From Nocardiopsis terrae (lineage in GTDB: Bacteria; Actinomycetota; Actinomycetes; Streptosporangiales; Streptosporangiaceae): 64,000 nt of DNA. A program made the translations under genes and the position numbers. Positions 55,427 through 63,182 of this stretch are shown here, piece after piece. Under the pieces are notes generated by a model. That model saw nothing but the letters and a program-made list of their open reading frames with translations. It was not told the DNA's origin and made no database searches. The first letter of the stretch is position 1. Every line of letters begins with the position of its first letter. The stretch covers positions 511,415 to 575,414 of the forward strand of contig NZ_BMXJ01000005.1 of NCBI RefSeq assembly GCF_014651695.1, given 5' to 3'.

Positions 55427-56676
55427 GTCTCCTCCTCCGGTCCCGCTGCGAGGGTAGCGGAAGCGGCCCCCTCCCCCCGGCGGTCGGCGGTCGCCGTGGC
55501 GCGGCGGAGCAGGGGCGTGCCCGTGGCCACGATCCCCAGGGCGGCCAGGCCCGCCACCACCGCCACGAGGAACCCGCCGGTGGTGCCGGAGGACTCCACC
55601 GCCGTCCCCGCGGCGAGGGTGCCGAGCGCGGTTCCGACGGTGAGTCCGGTCAGGGCCCAAGTCATCCCCTCGGTGAGGCGGGCGGGCGGGACGACGCTTT
55701 CGATCAGGGTCATCACCAGGATCATGGTCGGCGCGAAGAACACGCCGGACAGCAGGACCACGAGCGACAGGGCCGCGATCCCGCCGACCGCCACCAGAGG
55801 CAGCGTGGTCAGGGCGGTGCCGACCACCGCCAGAAGCAGCATGGTGTGGGCGCGCCAGGGCGGGTTCAGCGCGCCGAAGGCCAGCCCGGAGACGGCCGAG
55901 CCGAGGGCGTAGGCCGACAGCACGATCCCGCTCGCGCCGGGTGCCCCCAGGTCCTCGGCGAAGGCGACCGCGACCACGTCGACCGTGCCGACGATCATCC
56001 CTGCGGCCACCAGGGTCAGGACCAGGACCGCGACGGGGGCGCCGAGTACGCGTGCACCCCGGCCGGTTGCGCCCTGGGGGGCGCGTACCGGCGGTTCGGT
56101 GCCGCGTTGGGCGACGAACAGGCTCACCCCCAGCGCCAGGAAGGCCGCCGCCGCCAGCGGACCGGCCTGGGCGAAGACCATGGTGCTCAGAAGTACCGAC
56201 AGGGCCGGTCCGGTGATGAAGGTGAGTTCGTCGGCCACCGACTCGAAGGAATAGGCCGTGTGCAGGCGGGGTGTGCCCCGGTGGATCTCGGTCCAGCGGG
56301 CGCGGGCCATCGCGGACATGTTGGGCATGGTGCCGCTGGGGACGGCGCACGCGAACAGGAGCCACAGGGGCGCCTCGGCCCGGACGCACAGCAGCATCAG
56401 CAGGAGCGAGGTCACGCTGACGGCGGTGGCCGGTGGCAGGACCCGGCGCTGTCCGTACCGGTCCGCGAGGCGGGAGACCTGCGGTGTGAGCAGGGCCATG
56501 GACAGGGTGAACGTGGCGGCGACGGCCCCGGCCAGGGCGTAGCTGCCGTGGGTGGCGGCGAGCATCGTGATGATGCCGACGTTGGTCATGGCCACGGGCA
56601 TGCGGCCGATGAGCCCGGCGACGGTGAAGCCCTTGGTTCCAGGCGCGGCGAAGATCCGCGCGTACGGATTGGGCAT
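55423..56676 (-). CDS. MFS drug-efflux-type transporter
   Basis: A 417-residue major facilitator with about 12 membrane helices. The loop between helices 2 and 3 reads SRLADRYGQRRVLPP (MFS motif A-like), and helix 1 starts KGFTVAGLIGRMP. The downstream TetR gene overlaps it by 4 bases and the upstream palindrome suggests inducible efflux. ATG after GGAGGACC. Substrate unknown. Confidence 0.88.
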   Translation of the reverse strand: MPNPYARIFAAPGTKGFTVAGLIGRMPVAMTNVGIITMLAATHGSYALAGAVAATFTLSMALLTPQVSRLADRYGQRRVLPPATAVSVTSLLLMLLCVRAEAPLWLLFACAVPSGTMPNMSAMARARWTEIHRGTPRLHTAYSFESVADELTFITGPALSVLLSTMVFAQAGPLAAAAFLALGVSLFVAQRGTEPPVRAPQGATGRGARVLGAPVAVLVLTLVAAGMIVGTVDVVAVAFAEDLGAPGASGIVLSAYALGSAVSGLAFGALNPPWRAHTMLLLAVVGTALTTLPLVAVGGIAALSLVVLLSGVFFAPTMILVMTLIESVVPPARLTEGMTWALTGLTVGTALGTLAAGTAVESSGTTGGFLVAVVAGLAALGIVATGTPLLRRATATADRRGEGAASATLAAGPEEET

Positions 56677-56719
56677 GGCTGGTCCTCCGGTTCGAGAGAT
56701 CGGATCCGGGCACCCCAAA

Positions 56720-56743
56720 AAACTGGGACACTCGTCCCAGTTT
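56720..56743. promoter_or_regulatory. Palindromic operator upstream of the MFS-TetR pair
   Basis: AAACTGGGAC (56720-56729) and GTCCCAGTTT (56734-56743) are a perfect 10-4-10 inverted repeat 44 bp upstream of the MFS start. This is a typical TetR-family operator size and position. Confidence 0.75.
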
Positions 56744-57533
56744 CTGTGACGGGGTCGTCCAGCGCAAGGCCCGGTGACGCACGGCACACCCGGAGAAGTC
56801 CTTAGCCCGCCCCGAACCGGCGCCCTCTTCCACGAGGTCCGGGCGCGGGTGGATGTTGGTCCGCTCGGTCTGGGACAGGCGGTGCAGGTGCGGCCGTTGG
56901 GCGCGGCGGGTGTCTGTGAGGTGGCGGGTAACGCCTTCCACAGCCCGGTTGGCGGAGCCGAGGCGATGCGCACCCGGCGTCCTCCCTGCCCCCTCACCCG
57001 CTCCGAGGTACCCGGGACCCTCCCGGTAGGGGTGTGCGCCGCTTCCGGGAACGGCCAACCCGCGGTGATCTTGCTACCAGGGGCGATTTCGGCGCCGAAA
57101 TCGCCCCTGGTAGCAAGATCGCGGCGGAAAAGGGCCCGAACCAGAAGGGGCGGCCAGAGAAACGGGATGCTCCGGGGGGCTGGTGCCCCTGACCGAGGGA
57201 TGAGAACTCCTACGGGGCTCCGGGGCCGCACTCCGGGTCTGACCCCTGGCAGCGGGCCCCCACGCCCCGCACTCCCGGACCTCTGTGGTCGGAGCGGGTT
57301 CGGGGTCCCGCCCCGACCACCAGAGGCCGTCAGCCGGGCAGGAGGGGGTACCGCGCCGACCGACTGGGAGGACGTCGCCCGTCCGGAAGTAAGGGGACCT
57401 CCGGTCAGACCACGCCCCGACACCTCCGCGGAGGGGGTGGGGGTGTCGTGGAACTATTCTTACCGGATCCGGGAGCACCGTACGGGCGAAACCGGGAATC
57501 CGTCGGGAAGCGGCTCCGCTCCGACGGAACGAA
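56744..57533. other. Gene-free region with strong palindromes
   Basis: About 790 bp in which open frames occur on both strands but none shows family similarity, a ribosome site or coherent composition. It contains the 54-bp palindrome (57067-57120) and a second hairpin: CCTCTGTGGTCGG (57280-57292) pairs with 57313-57326 with one bulged base. Confidence 0.5.
57067..57120. repeat. 54-bp perfect palindrome
   Basis: Arms of 27 bp with no loop: the left arm begins GATCTTGCTACCAGGGGCGA and ends GGC at 57093; 57094-57120 is its exact reverse complement. It is not adjacent to a gene end, so a terminator role is not obvious. It may be a dispersed palindromic (REP/MITE-like) element. Confidence 0.95.
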
Positions 57534-57956
57534 TCAGGCGATAGCCTCCCGGAATGCCCGGTCGTGCTGGTCAACCGGAGTGTCCTCCAGGTCCGCGACG
57601 AACACCGCCACCGGCTGCCCGCCCCTCTCCCCGGTCTCCGCGGCCAGCCTCTTCCACTCCACGAGGTTGGGGTGCTGGAGCTCGGTGCAGGCCTCGGCCG
57701 GGGACAGGGCCTCGATGGCCGCACCGAGACGGTCGGGGGTGAGCTCGTAGGTCGCGGTACCGGAGGTGTGTCCGCACTCGACGGCCAGGACGACGGCGGG
57801 CAGCGGGCTCGTACCGACGTTGGTCAGCCCGAAGGCGGTCGCCCCGTCCCGGTGCACACCCACCGCGTAGGCCGCGGGCCGCCGCCAGCCCTCGTGCCCG
57901 GACTCCAGCCGCTCACGCGCGGCGTTGATCTCCTCCCGGGTACTCCACTGCTCCAC
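57534..57956 (-). CDS. Conserved-type hypothetical protein (140 aa)
   Basis: A 140-residue soluble protein with no recognised domain. Strand-rich centre (AYAVGVHRDGATAFGLTNVG; AVVLAVECGHTSGTATYEL) and a helical C terminus. GTG start with an excellent GAGGAGG site; it begins 9 bp after the PhzF stop, so the two genes form an operon. Function unknown. Confidence 0.75.
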   Translation of the reverse strand: MEQWSTREEINAARERLESGHEGWRRPAAYAVGVHRDGATAFGLTNVGTSPLPAVVLAVECGHTSGTATYELTPDRLGAAIEALSPAEACTELQHPNLVEWKRLAAETGERGGQPVAVFVADLEDTPVDQHDRAFREAIA

Positions 57957-57965
57957 GGGGCCTCC

Positions 57966-58754
57966 TCACAGGTTCAGGTTTCCGGTCGCGACGGTAACAG
58001 CGTCGCCACCGATGAGGACCCGGTCCCCGGCCAGACGCAGGTGCAGGTCACCACCGCGCCGGGATGCCTGGTGGGCGAGGAACTCGGTGCGGCCGAGGCG
58101 TTCGGCCCAGAACGGGGCCAGGACGGTGTGCGCGCTGCCCGTCACCGGGTCCTCGGCGATGCCCACGCTGGGAGCGAAGAAGCGGGAGACGATGTCGGGT
58201 CCGTCCTCGCCGCGCGCGGTGACGATGACCCCGCGGGCACGGATCCCGGAGAGCCGGGCCTGGTCGGGGGCGAGAGAGCGGACCGCGGCCTCGTCGGCGA
58301 GTTCGACGAGGAGGTCGTCGGTACCGCCGCGGCCGACCCACAGCGGCTCGGCGCCGAGCGCCTCCGCCAGCCCCTCCGGCACCTTCATCTCGGCGGCGGG
58401 GCGGGCGGGGAAGTCCATCCAGAGCTTGCCGTCCCTCTGCTCGACGGTCAGGATCCCGCTGCGCGTGGTGAACCGGTACGGGCCCGCGACGCCGAGCTCG
58501 GTGAGGGCGTGCGCGGTGGCCAGGGTGGCGTGCCCGCACAGGGCGACCTCGGTGGCCGGGGTGAACCAGCGCAGCTCGAAGTCGGCGTCGGGGCCGTCCA
58601 CCCGGCGGGCGAAGGCGGTCTCGGAGAGGTTGAACTCCGCGGCGACCCCCTGGGCCCAGGAGTCGGAGTAGGGCTCGTCCAGGACGAGGACGGCAGCGGG
58701 GTTGCCGTAGAGGGGCCGGTCAGTGAAGGCGTCGACGACGCGGTACTCGTGCAT
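57966..58754 (-). CDS. PhzF-family isomerase/epimerase-like protein
   Basis: A 262-residue protein with the two-domain diaminopimelate-epimerase-like fold of PhzF. Conserved: VVDAFTDRPLYGNPAAVLVL, the catalytic-Glu segment NLSETAFARR, LCGHATLATAHAL and EDPVTGSAHTVLAPFW. Cytoplasmic; reaction unknown, as for most PhzF relatives outside phenazine clusters. ATG start. Divergent neighbour is separated by the Lrp gene on the same strand. Confidence 0.9.
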   Translation of the reverse strand: MHEYRVVDAFTDRPLYGNPAAVLVLDEPYSDSWAQGVAAEFNLSETAFARRVDGPDADFELRWFTPATEVALCGHATLATAHALTELGVAGPYRFTTRSGILTVEQRDGKLWMDFPARPAAEMKVPEGLAEALGAEPLWVGRGGTDDLLVELADEAAVRSLAPDQARLSGIRARGVIVTARGEDGPDIVSRFFAPSVGIAEDPVTGSAHTVLAPFWAERLGRTEFLAHQASRRGGDLHLRLAGDRVLIGGDAVTVATGNLNL

Positions 58755-58842
58755 GGGTCCATTCTGTCGAATGGACCGGACCAGCCAAGGGCCAATACTG
58801 AGTGAAGTGGCCCCTGTCGGGAATGCCGGCCGAGGGCGGCCC

Positions 58843-59283
58843 CTAATGGAGGTGGGGCTCGTCCAGGATGAACATGGTCTGCGTGCTCTTCACCTCGGGC
58901 AGGCGCTGGAGCCGCTCCAGGACGAAGGTGCGCAGGGCCGCGGCGTCGGCCACCCGGACCAGCAGGAGGAGGTCCACGTCACCGGAGACGAGGGCGGCGT
59001 GGTCGACCTCGGGGATGTCGCGCAGATAGCCGCGGAACCTCTCCCAGGAGTGCTGTTCGATCCGCACCGAGACGTAGGCGGAGAGCGCGGTGCCGTACTT
59101 CTCGGGATCGATGACGGCGGTGTAGCCCCTGATCACCCCCTCGTCGCGCAGGCGTTCGAGGCGGGAGTAGGCGTTGGCCCGGGAGATGTGTGCGCGTTCG
59201 GCGACGGCGCGGATGGACATACGGCCGTCGTCGCGCAGGAGGGCGATGATCCGACGGTCGGTGTCGTCCAGCTGCACGGCCAT
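58843..59283 (-). CDS. Lrp/AsnC-family regulator, BkdR-like
   Basis: A 146-residue feast/famine regulator: HTH (about 10-50, LDDTDRRIIALLRDDGRMSI and SRANAYSRLERLRDEG) followed by the RAM ligand domain (GDVDLLLLVRVAD). Divergent from the keto-acid dehydrogenase operon, the usual place for BkdR-type regulators of branched-chain amino acid breakdown. ATG start. Confidence 0.9.
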   Translation of the reverse strand: MAVQLDDTDRRIIALLRDDGRMSIRAVAERAHISRANAYSRLERLRDEGVIRGYTAVIDPEKYGTALSAYVSVRIEQHSWERFRGYLRDIPEVDHAALVSGDVDLLLLVRVADAAALRTFVLERLQRLPEVKSTQTMFILDEPHLH

Positions 59284-59385
59284 GTGTCTTACCTCATACC
59301 GTCCGTGTCATGGACAAGTTAGATGATCTGTGACTTGAGGGGTCCTACCGAGCAGTTCGTCCAGCATCGGCGTGGAGCCATCGAC

Positions 59386-59410
59386 AATATGGGGTGATTC
59401 GCCGCATATT
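59386..59410. promoter_or_regulatory. Inverted repeat before the E1alpha start
   Basis: AATATG (59386-59391) and CATATT (59405-59410) are separated by 13 bp and end 6 bp before the ATG at 59417. AT-rich dyads like this suit an Lrp-type regulator; there is almost no room for a leader. Confidence 0.4.
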
Positions 59411-59416
59411 CAAGAC

Positions 59417-60514
59417 ATGAAGCACACCGATGAGCGATCTCGTCCGGTTCCTCCCCTGCCCTCCCAGGAACCGGTCCGCCTGGTGGACCGACACGGCCGA
59501 CGTCACGAACACTCCTCGTTCACCGCTCCCGACCACGCCGTGCTCGCCGAGCTCCACCGGGCCATGGTCATCGGACGCCGCTTCAACCAGCAGGCCAGCA
59601 CCCTCGCCCGGCAGGGCCGCCTCGCGGTCTACCCGTCCTCGAAGGGTCAGGAGGCCGCCCAGGTCGGCGGGGTGCTGGCACTGTCCGAGCAGGACTGGCT
59701 CTTCCCCAGCTACCGGGACAGCGTCGCCATGGTCACCCACGGGGTCGACCCGGTGAAGACGCTCACCCTCTTCCGCGGCGACTGGCACTCGGGCTACAAC
59801 CCGCACCACTACCGCTGCGCGCCCCAGTGCACCCCGCTGGCCACCAACGCCTCCCACGCGGTCGGCCTGACCTACGCCGCCCGGCGCAAGGGCCGCGACG
59901 TGGCCGCCCTGGTCCTCATGGGCGACGGCGCCACGAGCGAGGGCGACGCACACGAGGCCTACAACTTCGCCGCCGTGTGGAACACCCCCGTGGTCTTCCT
60001 CATCCAGAACAACCACTGGGCGATCAGCGTCCCGGTCCACCGGCAGAGCGCGGCCCCCACCCTGGCGCACAAGGCCGTCGGCTACGGCATCCGCGGTTAC
60101 AACGTGGACGGCAACGACGCCGCGGCGGTACACGCCGTCGTCGCGCACGCCCTGGCCGAGGCACGCGCCGGGCACGGTCCCGCGATCGTGGAGGCGCTCA
60201 CCTACCGGGTGGACCCGCACACCAACTCGGACGCGCCGCAGCGCTACCGCGACCCCGCAGAGGTCGCCTACTGGTCCGAGCGCGACCCCCTGACCCGCCT
60301 GGAGGCCCTGCTGCGCAACGAGCAGATCGTCGACGACGGCCTCCTGGAGATCTACGAACGCGACGCAGAACGGGTCGCCGGAAGGGTCCGCGAACGAATG
60401 GCCGGGCAGGACCGGCTCGATCCGGCCTCCCTCTTCACCGACGTGTACGCCACCGTTCCCCCGTCACTGGAACGACAACGGCGGGAGCTGGCGGAGGAAC
60501 TGCGGGAGGTCTGA
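59417..60514 (+). CDS. bkdA: Branched-chain 2-oxo acid dehydrogenase E1 alpha
   Basis: A 365-residue thiamine-diphosphate enzyme subunit. The ThDP motif GDGATSEGDAHEAYNFAAVW ... QNN, the N-terminal MVIGRRFNQQASTLARQGRL and the phosphorylation-loop-like YRVDPHTNSDAPQRYRDP are conserved. ATG 59417 was chosen over the GTG at 59372 because the inverted repeat lies between them; no ribosome site is visible, so translation may be leaderless. It decarboxylates keto acids from Leu, Ile and Val (or pyruvate). Operon with E1beta (1-bp gap) and E2. Confidence 0.9.
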   Translation: MKHTDERSRPVPPLPSQEPVRLVDRHGRRHEHSSFTAPDHAVLAELHRAMVIGRRFNQQASTLARQGRLAVYPSSKGQEAAQVGGVLALSEQDWLFPSYRDSVAMVTHGVDPVKTLTLFRGDWHSGYNPHHYRCAPQCTPLATNASHAVGLTYAARRKGRDVAALVLMGDGATSEGDAHEAYNFAAVWNTPVVFLIQNNHWAISVPVHRQSAAPTLAHKAVGYGIRGYNVDGNDAAAVHAVVAHALAEARAGHGPAIVEALTYRVDPHTNSDAPQRYRDPAEVAYWSERDPLTRLEALLRNEQIVDDGLLEIYERDAERVAGRVRERMAGQDRLDPASLFTDVYATVPPSLERQRRELAEELREV

Positions 60515-60515
60515 G

Positions 60516-61586
60516 ATGGCGCACACATCCCCCACCACATCGGACGCCGCAACCACACCGGCCGCATCAGGCACACCGAGCCCGCCGGAACCCGAGGTCA
60601 CCATGGGAGCGGCGCTCAACCAGGCCCTGCGCGACGCCCTGGCCGAGGACCCCGACGTGGTGGTCTACGGGGAGGACGTCGGCCCCCTGGGCGGGGTCTT
60701 CCGAGTCACGGACGACCTGGCCTCGGACTTCGGCGAGGAGCGTTGTTTCGACTCGCCGCTGGCCGAGTCCGGGATCGTGGGCACGGCGATCGGCATGGCG
60801 ATGTACGGGATGCGGCCCGTGGTGGAGATGCAGTTCGACGCCTTCGCCTACCCCGCCTTCGAGCAGGTCGTCTCGCACCTGGCCAAGATGCGCAACCGGA
60901 CCCGCGGCGCCCTCACCCTGCCGGTGGTGATCAGGATTCCCTACGGCGGCGGCATCGGCGGCGTGGAGCACCACAGCGACTCCTCCGAGGCCTACTACAC
61001 GCACACGCCCGGGCTGCGCGTGGTCACCCCCGGCACCCCCGCCGACGCCTACTCCATGCTGCGCGAGGCGATCGCCTGCGACGACCCGGTGGTGTTCCTG
61101 GAACCCAAACGGCGCTACTGGTCCAGGCAGTCCGTGGAACTCCCGGTGCGCACCCGGCCGATGGCGCGGTCCGTGGTGCGCCGCCCGGGAACCGACCTCA
61201 CACTCATCGCCTACGGGCCGACGGTGGAGACCGCCCTGGAGGCCGCCGAACAGGCTGCCGCGGAGGGGTGTGAGGTCGAGGTCGTGGACCTGCGCCAGCT
61301 GGCCCCGTTCGACGACGCCACGGTGACCGCGTCGGTCCGGCGCACCGGACGCGCGGTGGTGGTGCACGAGGCCTCGGTCTTCGGCGGTTACGGGGCCGAG
61401 GTGGCCGCGCGCGTCACCGAGCAGTGCTTCCACTATCTGGAGGCCCCGGTACTGCGGGTGGGCGGGCTGGACGTCCCCTACCCGCCTCCGAAGCTGGAGG
61501 AACACCACCTGCCCGGGGTCGACCGGATCCTGGCCGCGGTGGACCGCCTCCAGTGGGAGTCGCAGTGGACGGAGGACCACGGATGA
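60516..61586 (+). CDS. bkdB: Branched-chain 2-oxo acid dehydrogenase E1 beta
   Basis: A 356-residue partner of E1alpha. MGAALNQALRDALAEDPDVV, YGEDVGPLGGVFRVTDDL, ESGIVGTAIGMAMYGMRPV and GGIGGVEHHSDSSEAYY are the standard E1beta blocks. A 28-residue Thr/Ala/Pro leader precedes the core. The stop overlaps the E2 start (ATGA). Confidence 0.93.
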   Translation: MAHTSPTTSDAATTPAASGTPSPPEPEVTMGAALNQALRDALAEDPDVVVYGEDVGPLGGVFRVTDDLASDFGEERCFDSPLAESGIVGTAIGMAMYGMRPVVEMQFDAFAYPAFEQVVSHLAKMRNRTRGALTLPVVIRIPYGGGIGGVEHHSDSSEAYYTHTPGLRVVTPGTPADAYSMLREAIACDDPVVFLEPKRRYWSRQSVELPVRTRPMARSVVRRPGTDLTLIAYGPTVETALEAAEQAAAEGCEVEVVDLRQLAPFDDATVTASVRRTGRAVVVHEASVFGGYGAEVAARVTEQCFHYLEAPVLRVGGLDVPYPPPKLEEHHLPGVDRILAAVDRLQWESQWTEDHG

Positions 61587-62974
61587 GCGAGGCGGACGCC
61601 AGCACCTTCTCCCTCCCCGACCTGGGCGAGGGGCTGACCGAGGCGGAGATCGTCTCCTGGCTGGTCGCGGTCGGTGACGAGATCGCCGTGGACCAACCCG
61701 TGGCCGAGGTGGAGACCGCCAAGGCCTCGGTGGAGGTCCCCTCCCCCTACGGTGGCACCGTCACCGGGCTGCACGGCGCGGTGGGCGAGGTGGTCGCGGT
61801 CGGCGCGCCCCTCATCACCGTCGTACCGGCCGCTGGCCTCTCCGAGCCGGGCGGCAGGGCCCCGGCGAACACACGGACCACCGTGCCGGACGCACGGGAG
61901 GGCCCCGGACCCGCGGGCGGCAACGGCGCCGCCGGAAGTGACGCGGATTCGGGCGCCGTCCTGGTGGGTTACGGCACGGGACGGGGCACGCGGCCCACAC
62001 GCCGCCGTGTCCGCGGGAAGGGCGGGCCGTCCCGGTCAACGGCGACCGGCGGTCCGCCCGCACCCCCCGCCGAACCCCTGCCCGGAGAGGGAGGGACCAC
62101 CGGGAAGGAACCGATCCGGGTAGTGTCTCCGCTGGTCCGGCGGCTGGCCAGGGAACACGGGATCGACGTGGCGGAGCTGCGCGGCAGCGGGGAGAACGGG
62201 CTGGTCCTGCGCCGGGACGTGCGGGCCCGTATCGAGGCGTGCGCCCCTTCGCCCGCCGTCGGGTCCCCGCCCGCCGAACCCGGTACCCACCGCGTCCCGC
62301 TGCGCGGCGCGCACCGGAGCATGGCCGAGCACCTGTCCCGCTCGCGCCGGGAGATCCCCGAGGCGACCGTGTGGGTGGACGCCGACGCCACCGGGATGCT
62401 GGAGCTGCGCGGGCAGCTCAACGAGGCCGCCCCGGACCGGCCGGTGAGCGTCCTGGCCCTGGTGGCGCGGTTCGCGCTGCTGGGCCTGGCCCGCTTCCCC
62501 GACCTGAACGCGCACTTCGACACCGCCCGCCAGGAACTGGTGCGCCACGAGGCCGTGCACCTGGGGTTCGCGGCGCAGACCCCGCGCGGCCTCGTGGTGC
62601 CGGTGGTCCGCGGGGCCCACTCCCTCACCACCCGAGAACTCTCCGCCCGTCTGGGCGAGCGCGCCGAGGCCGCCCGAAGCGGCGTACTCGCCCCCGCCGA
62701 CCTGGGCGGCGGCACGTTCACGGTCAACAACTACGGGGTGTTCGGCGTGGACGGGTCAGCCGCGATCATCAACCATCCGGAGGTGGCGATCCTCGGCGTG
62801 GGCCGGATCCTGCGCCGCCCGTGGGTGGTCGGCGACGACGTGCGGCCCCGTCCGGTGGTGGAGCTGACCCTGGCCTTCGACCACCGGGTGTGCGACGGCG
62901 GCGTCGCGGGCGGTTTCCTGCGACTGGTCGCGGACTGCGTGGAACGCCCCCACCTGCTCCTCGGGGACCTCTGA
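61583..62974 (+). CDS. bkdC: Dihydrolipoamide acyltransferase E2
   Basis: A 463-residue E2 core: one lipoyl domain with Lys47 in EVETAKASVEV, a Pro/Gly-rich linker, a peripheral-subunit-binding domain (VSPLVRRLAREHGIDVAELR), and the catalytic domain ending with the DHRVCDGGVAG active-site His. ATG 61583 is certain by overlap with E1beta. No E3 gene is adjacent; a shared lipoamide dehydrogenase elsewhere is expected. Confidence 0.93.
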   Translation: MSEADASTFSLPDLGEGLTEAEIVSWLVAVGDEIAVDQPVAEVETAKASVEVPSPYGGTVTGLHGAVGEVVAVGAPLITVVPAAGLSEPGGRAPANTRTTVPDAREGPGPAGGNGAAGSDADSGAVLVGYGTGRGTRPTRRRVRGKGGPSRSTATGGPPAPPAEPLPGEGGTTGKEPIRVVSPLVRRLAREHGIDVAELRGSGENGLVLRRDVRARIEACAPSPAVGSPPAEPGTHRVPLRGAHRSMAEHLSRSRREIPEATVWVDADATGMLELRGQLNEAAPDRPVSVLALVARFALLGLARFPDLNAHFDTARQELVRHEAVHLGFAAQTPRGLVVPVVRGAHSLTTRELSARLGERAEAARSGVLAPADLGGGTFTVNNYGVFGVDGSAAIINHPEVAILGVGRILRRPWVVGDDVRPRPVVELTLAFDHRVCDGGVAGGFLRLVADCVERPHLLLGDL

Positions 62975-63020
62975 ACGTTCCGGGCCCCGGAGGCACGGGC
63001 CTGCGGGCGCACCGGGCACG

Positions 63021-63053
63021 CCAGGGGCCGCGGTCGGTGACCGCGGCCCCTGG
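63021..63053. terminator. Bidirectional terminator after the bkd operon
   Basis: CCAGGGGCCGCGGTC (63021-63035) and GACCGCGGCCCCTGG (63039-63053) form a perfect 15-bp stem with a GGT loop, between the E2 stop and the convergent surface-protein gene. Confidence 0.85.
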
Positions 63054-63182
63054 TGGCCCTGCCCGCTCCCCCGGGGCCGTGCCCCTTCGGGAGTCTTCTG
63101 TTCCCCCCGCCAGGAGGAACACCTGGCTCGACGGACTCCCGGGGTCACGGATGACCCGAGTGGGGCCGGGGGTGGTTCTGCG

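Noticed and set aside
56760-57066. Possible transposase or regulator remnant downstream of the MFS promoter
   Set aside because: Short open frames on both strands, but no recognisable motif, ribosome site or consistent codon bias.
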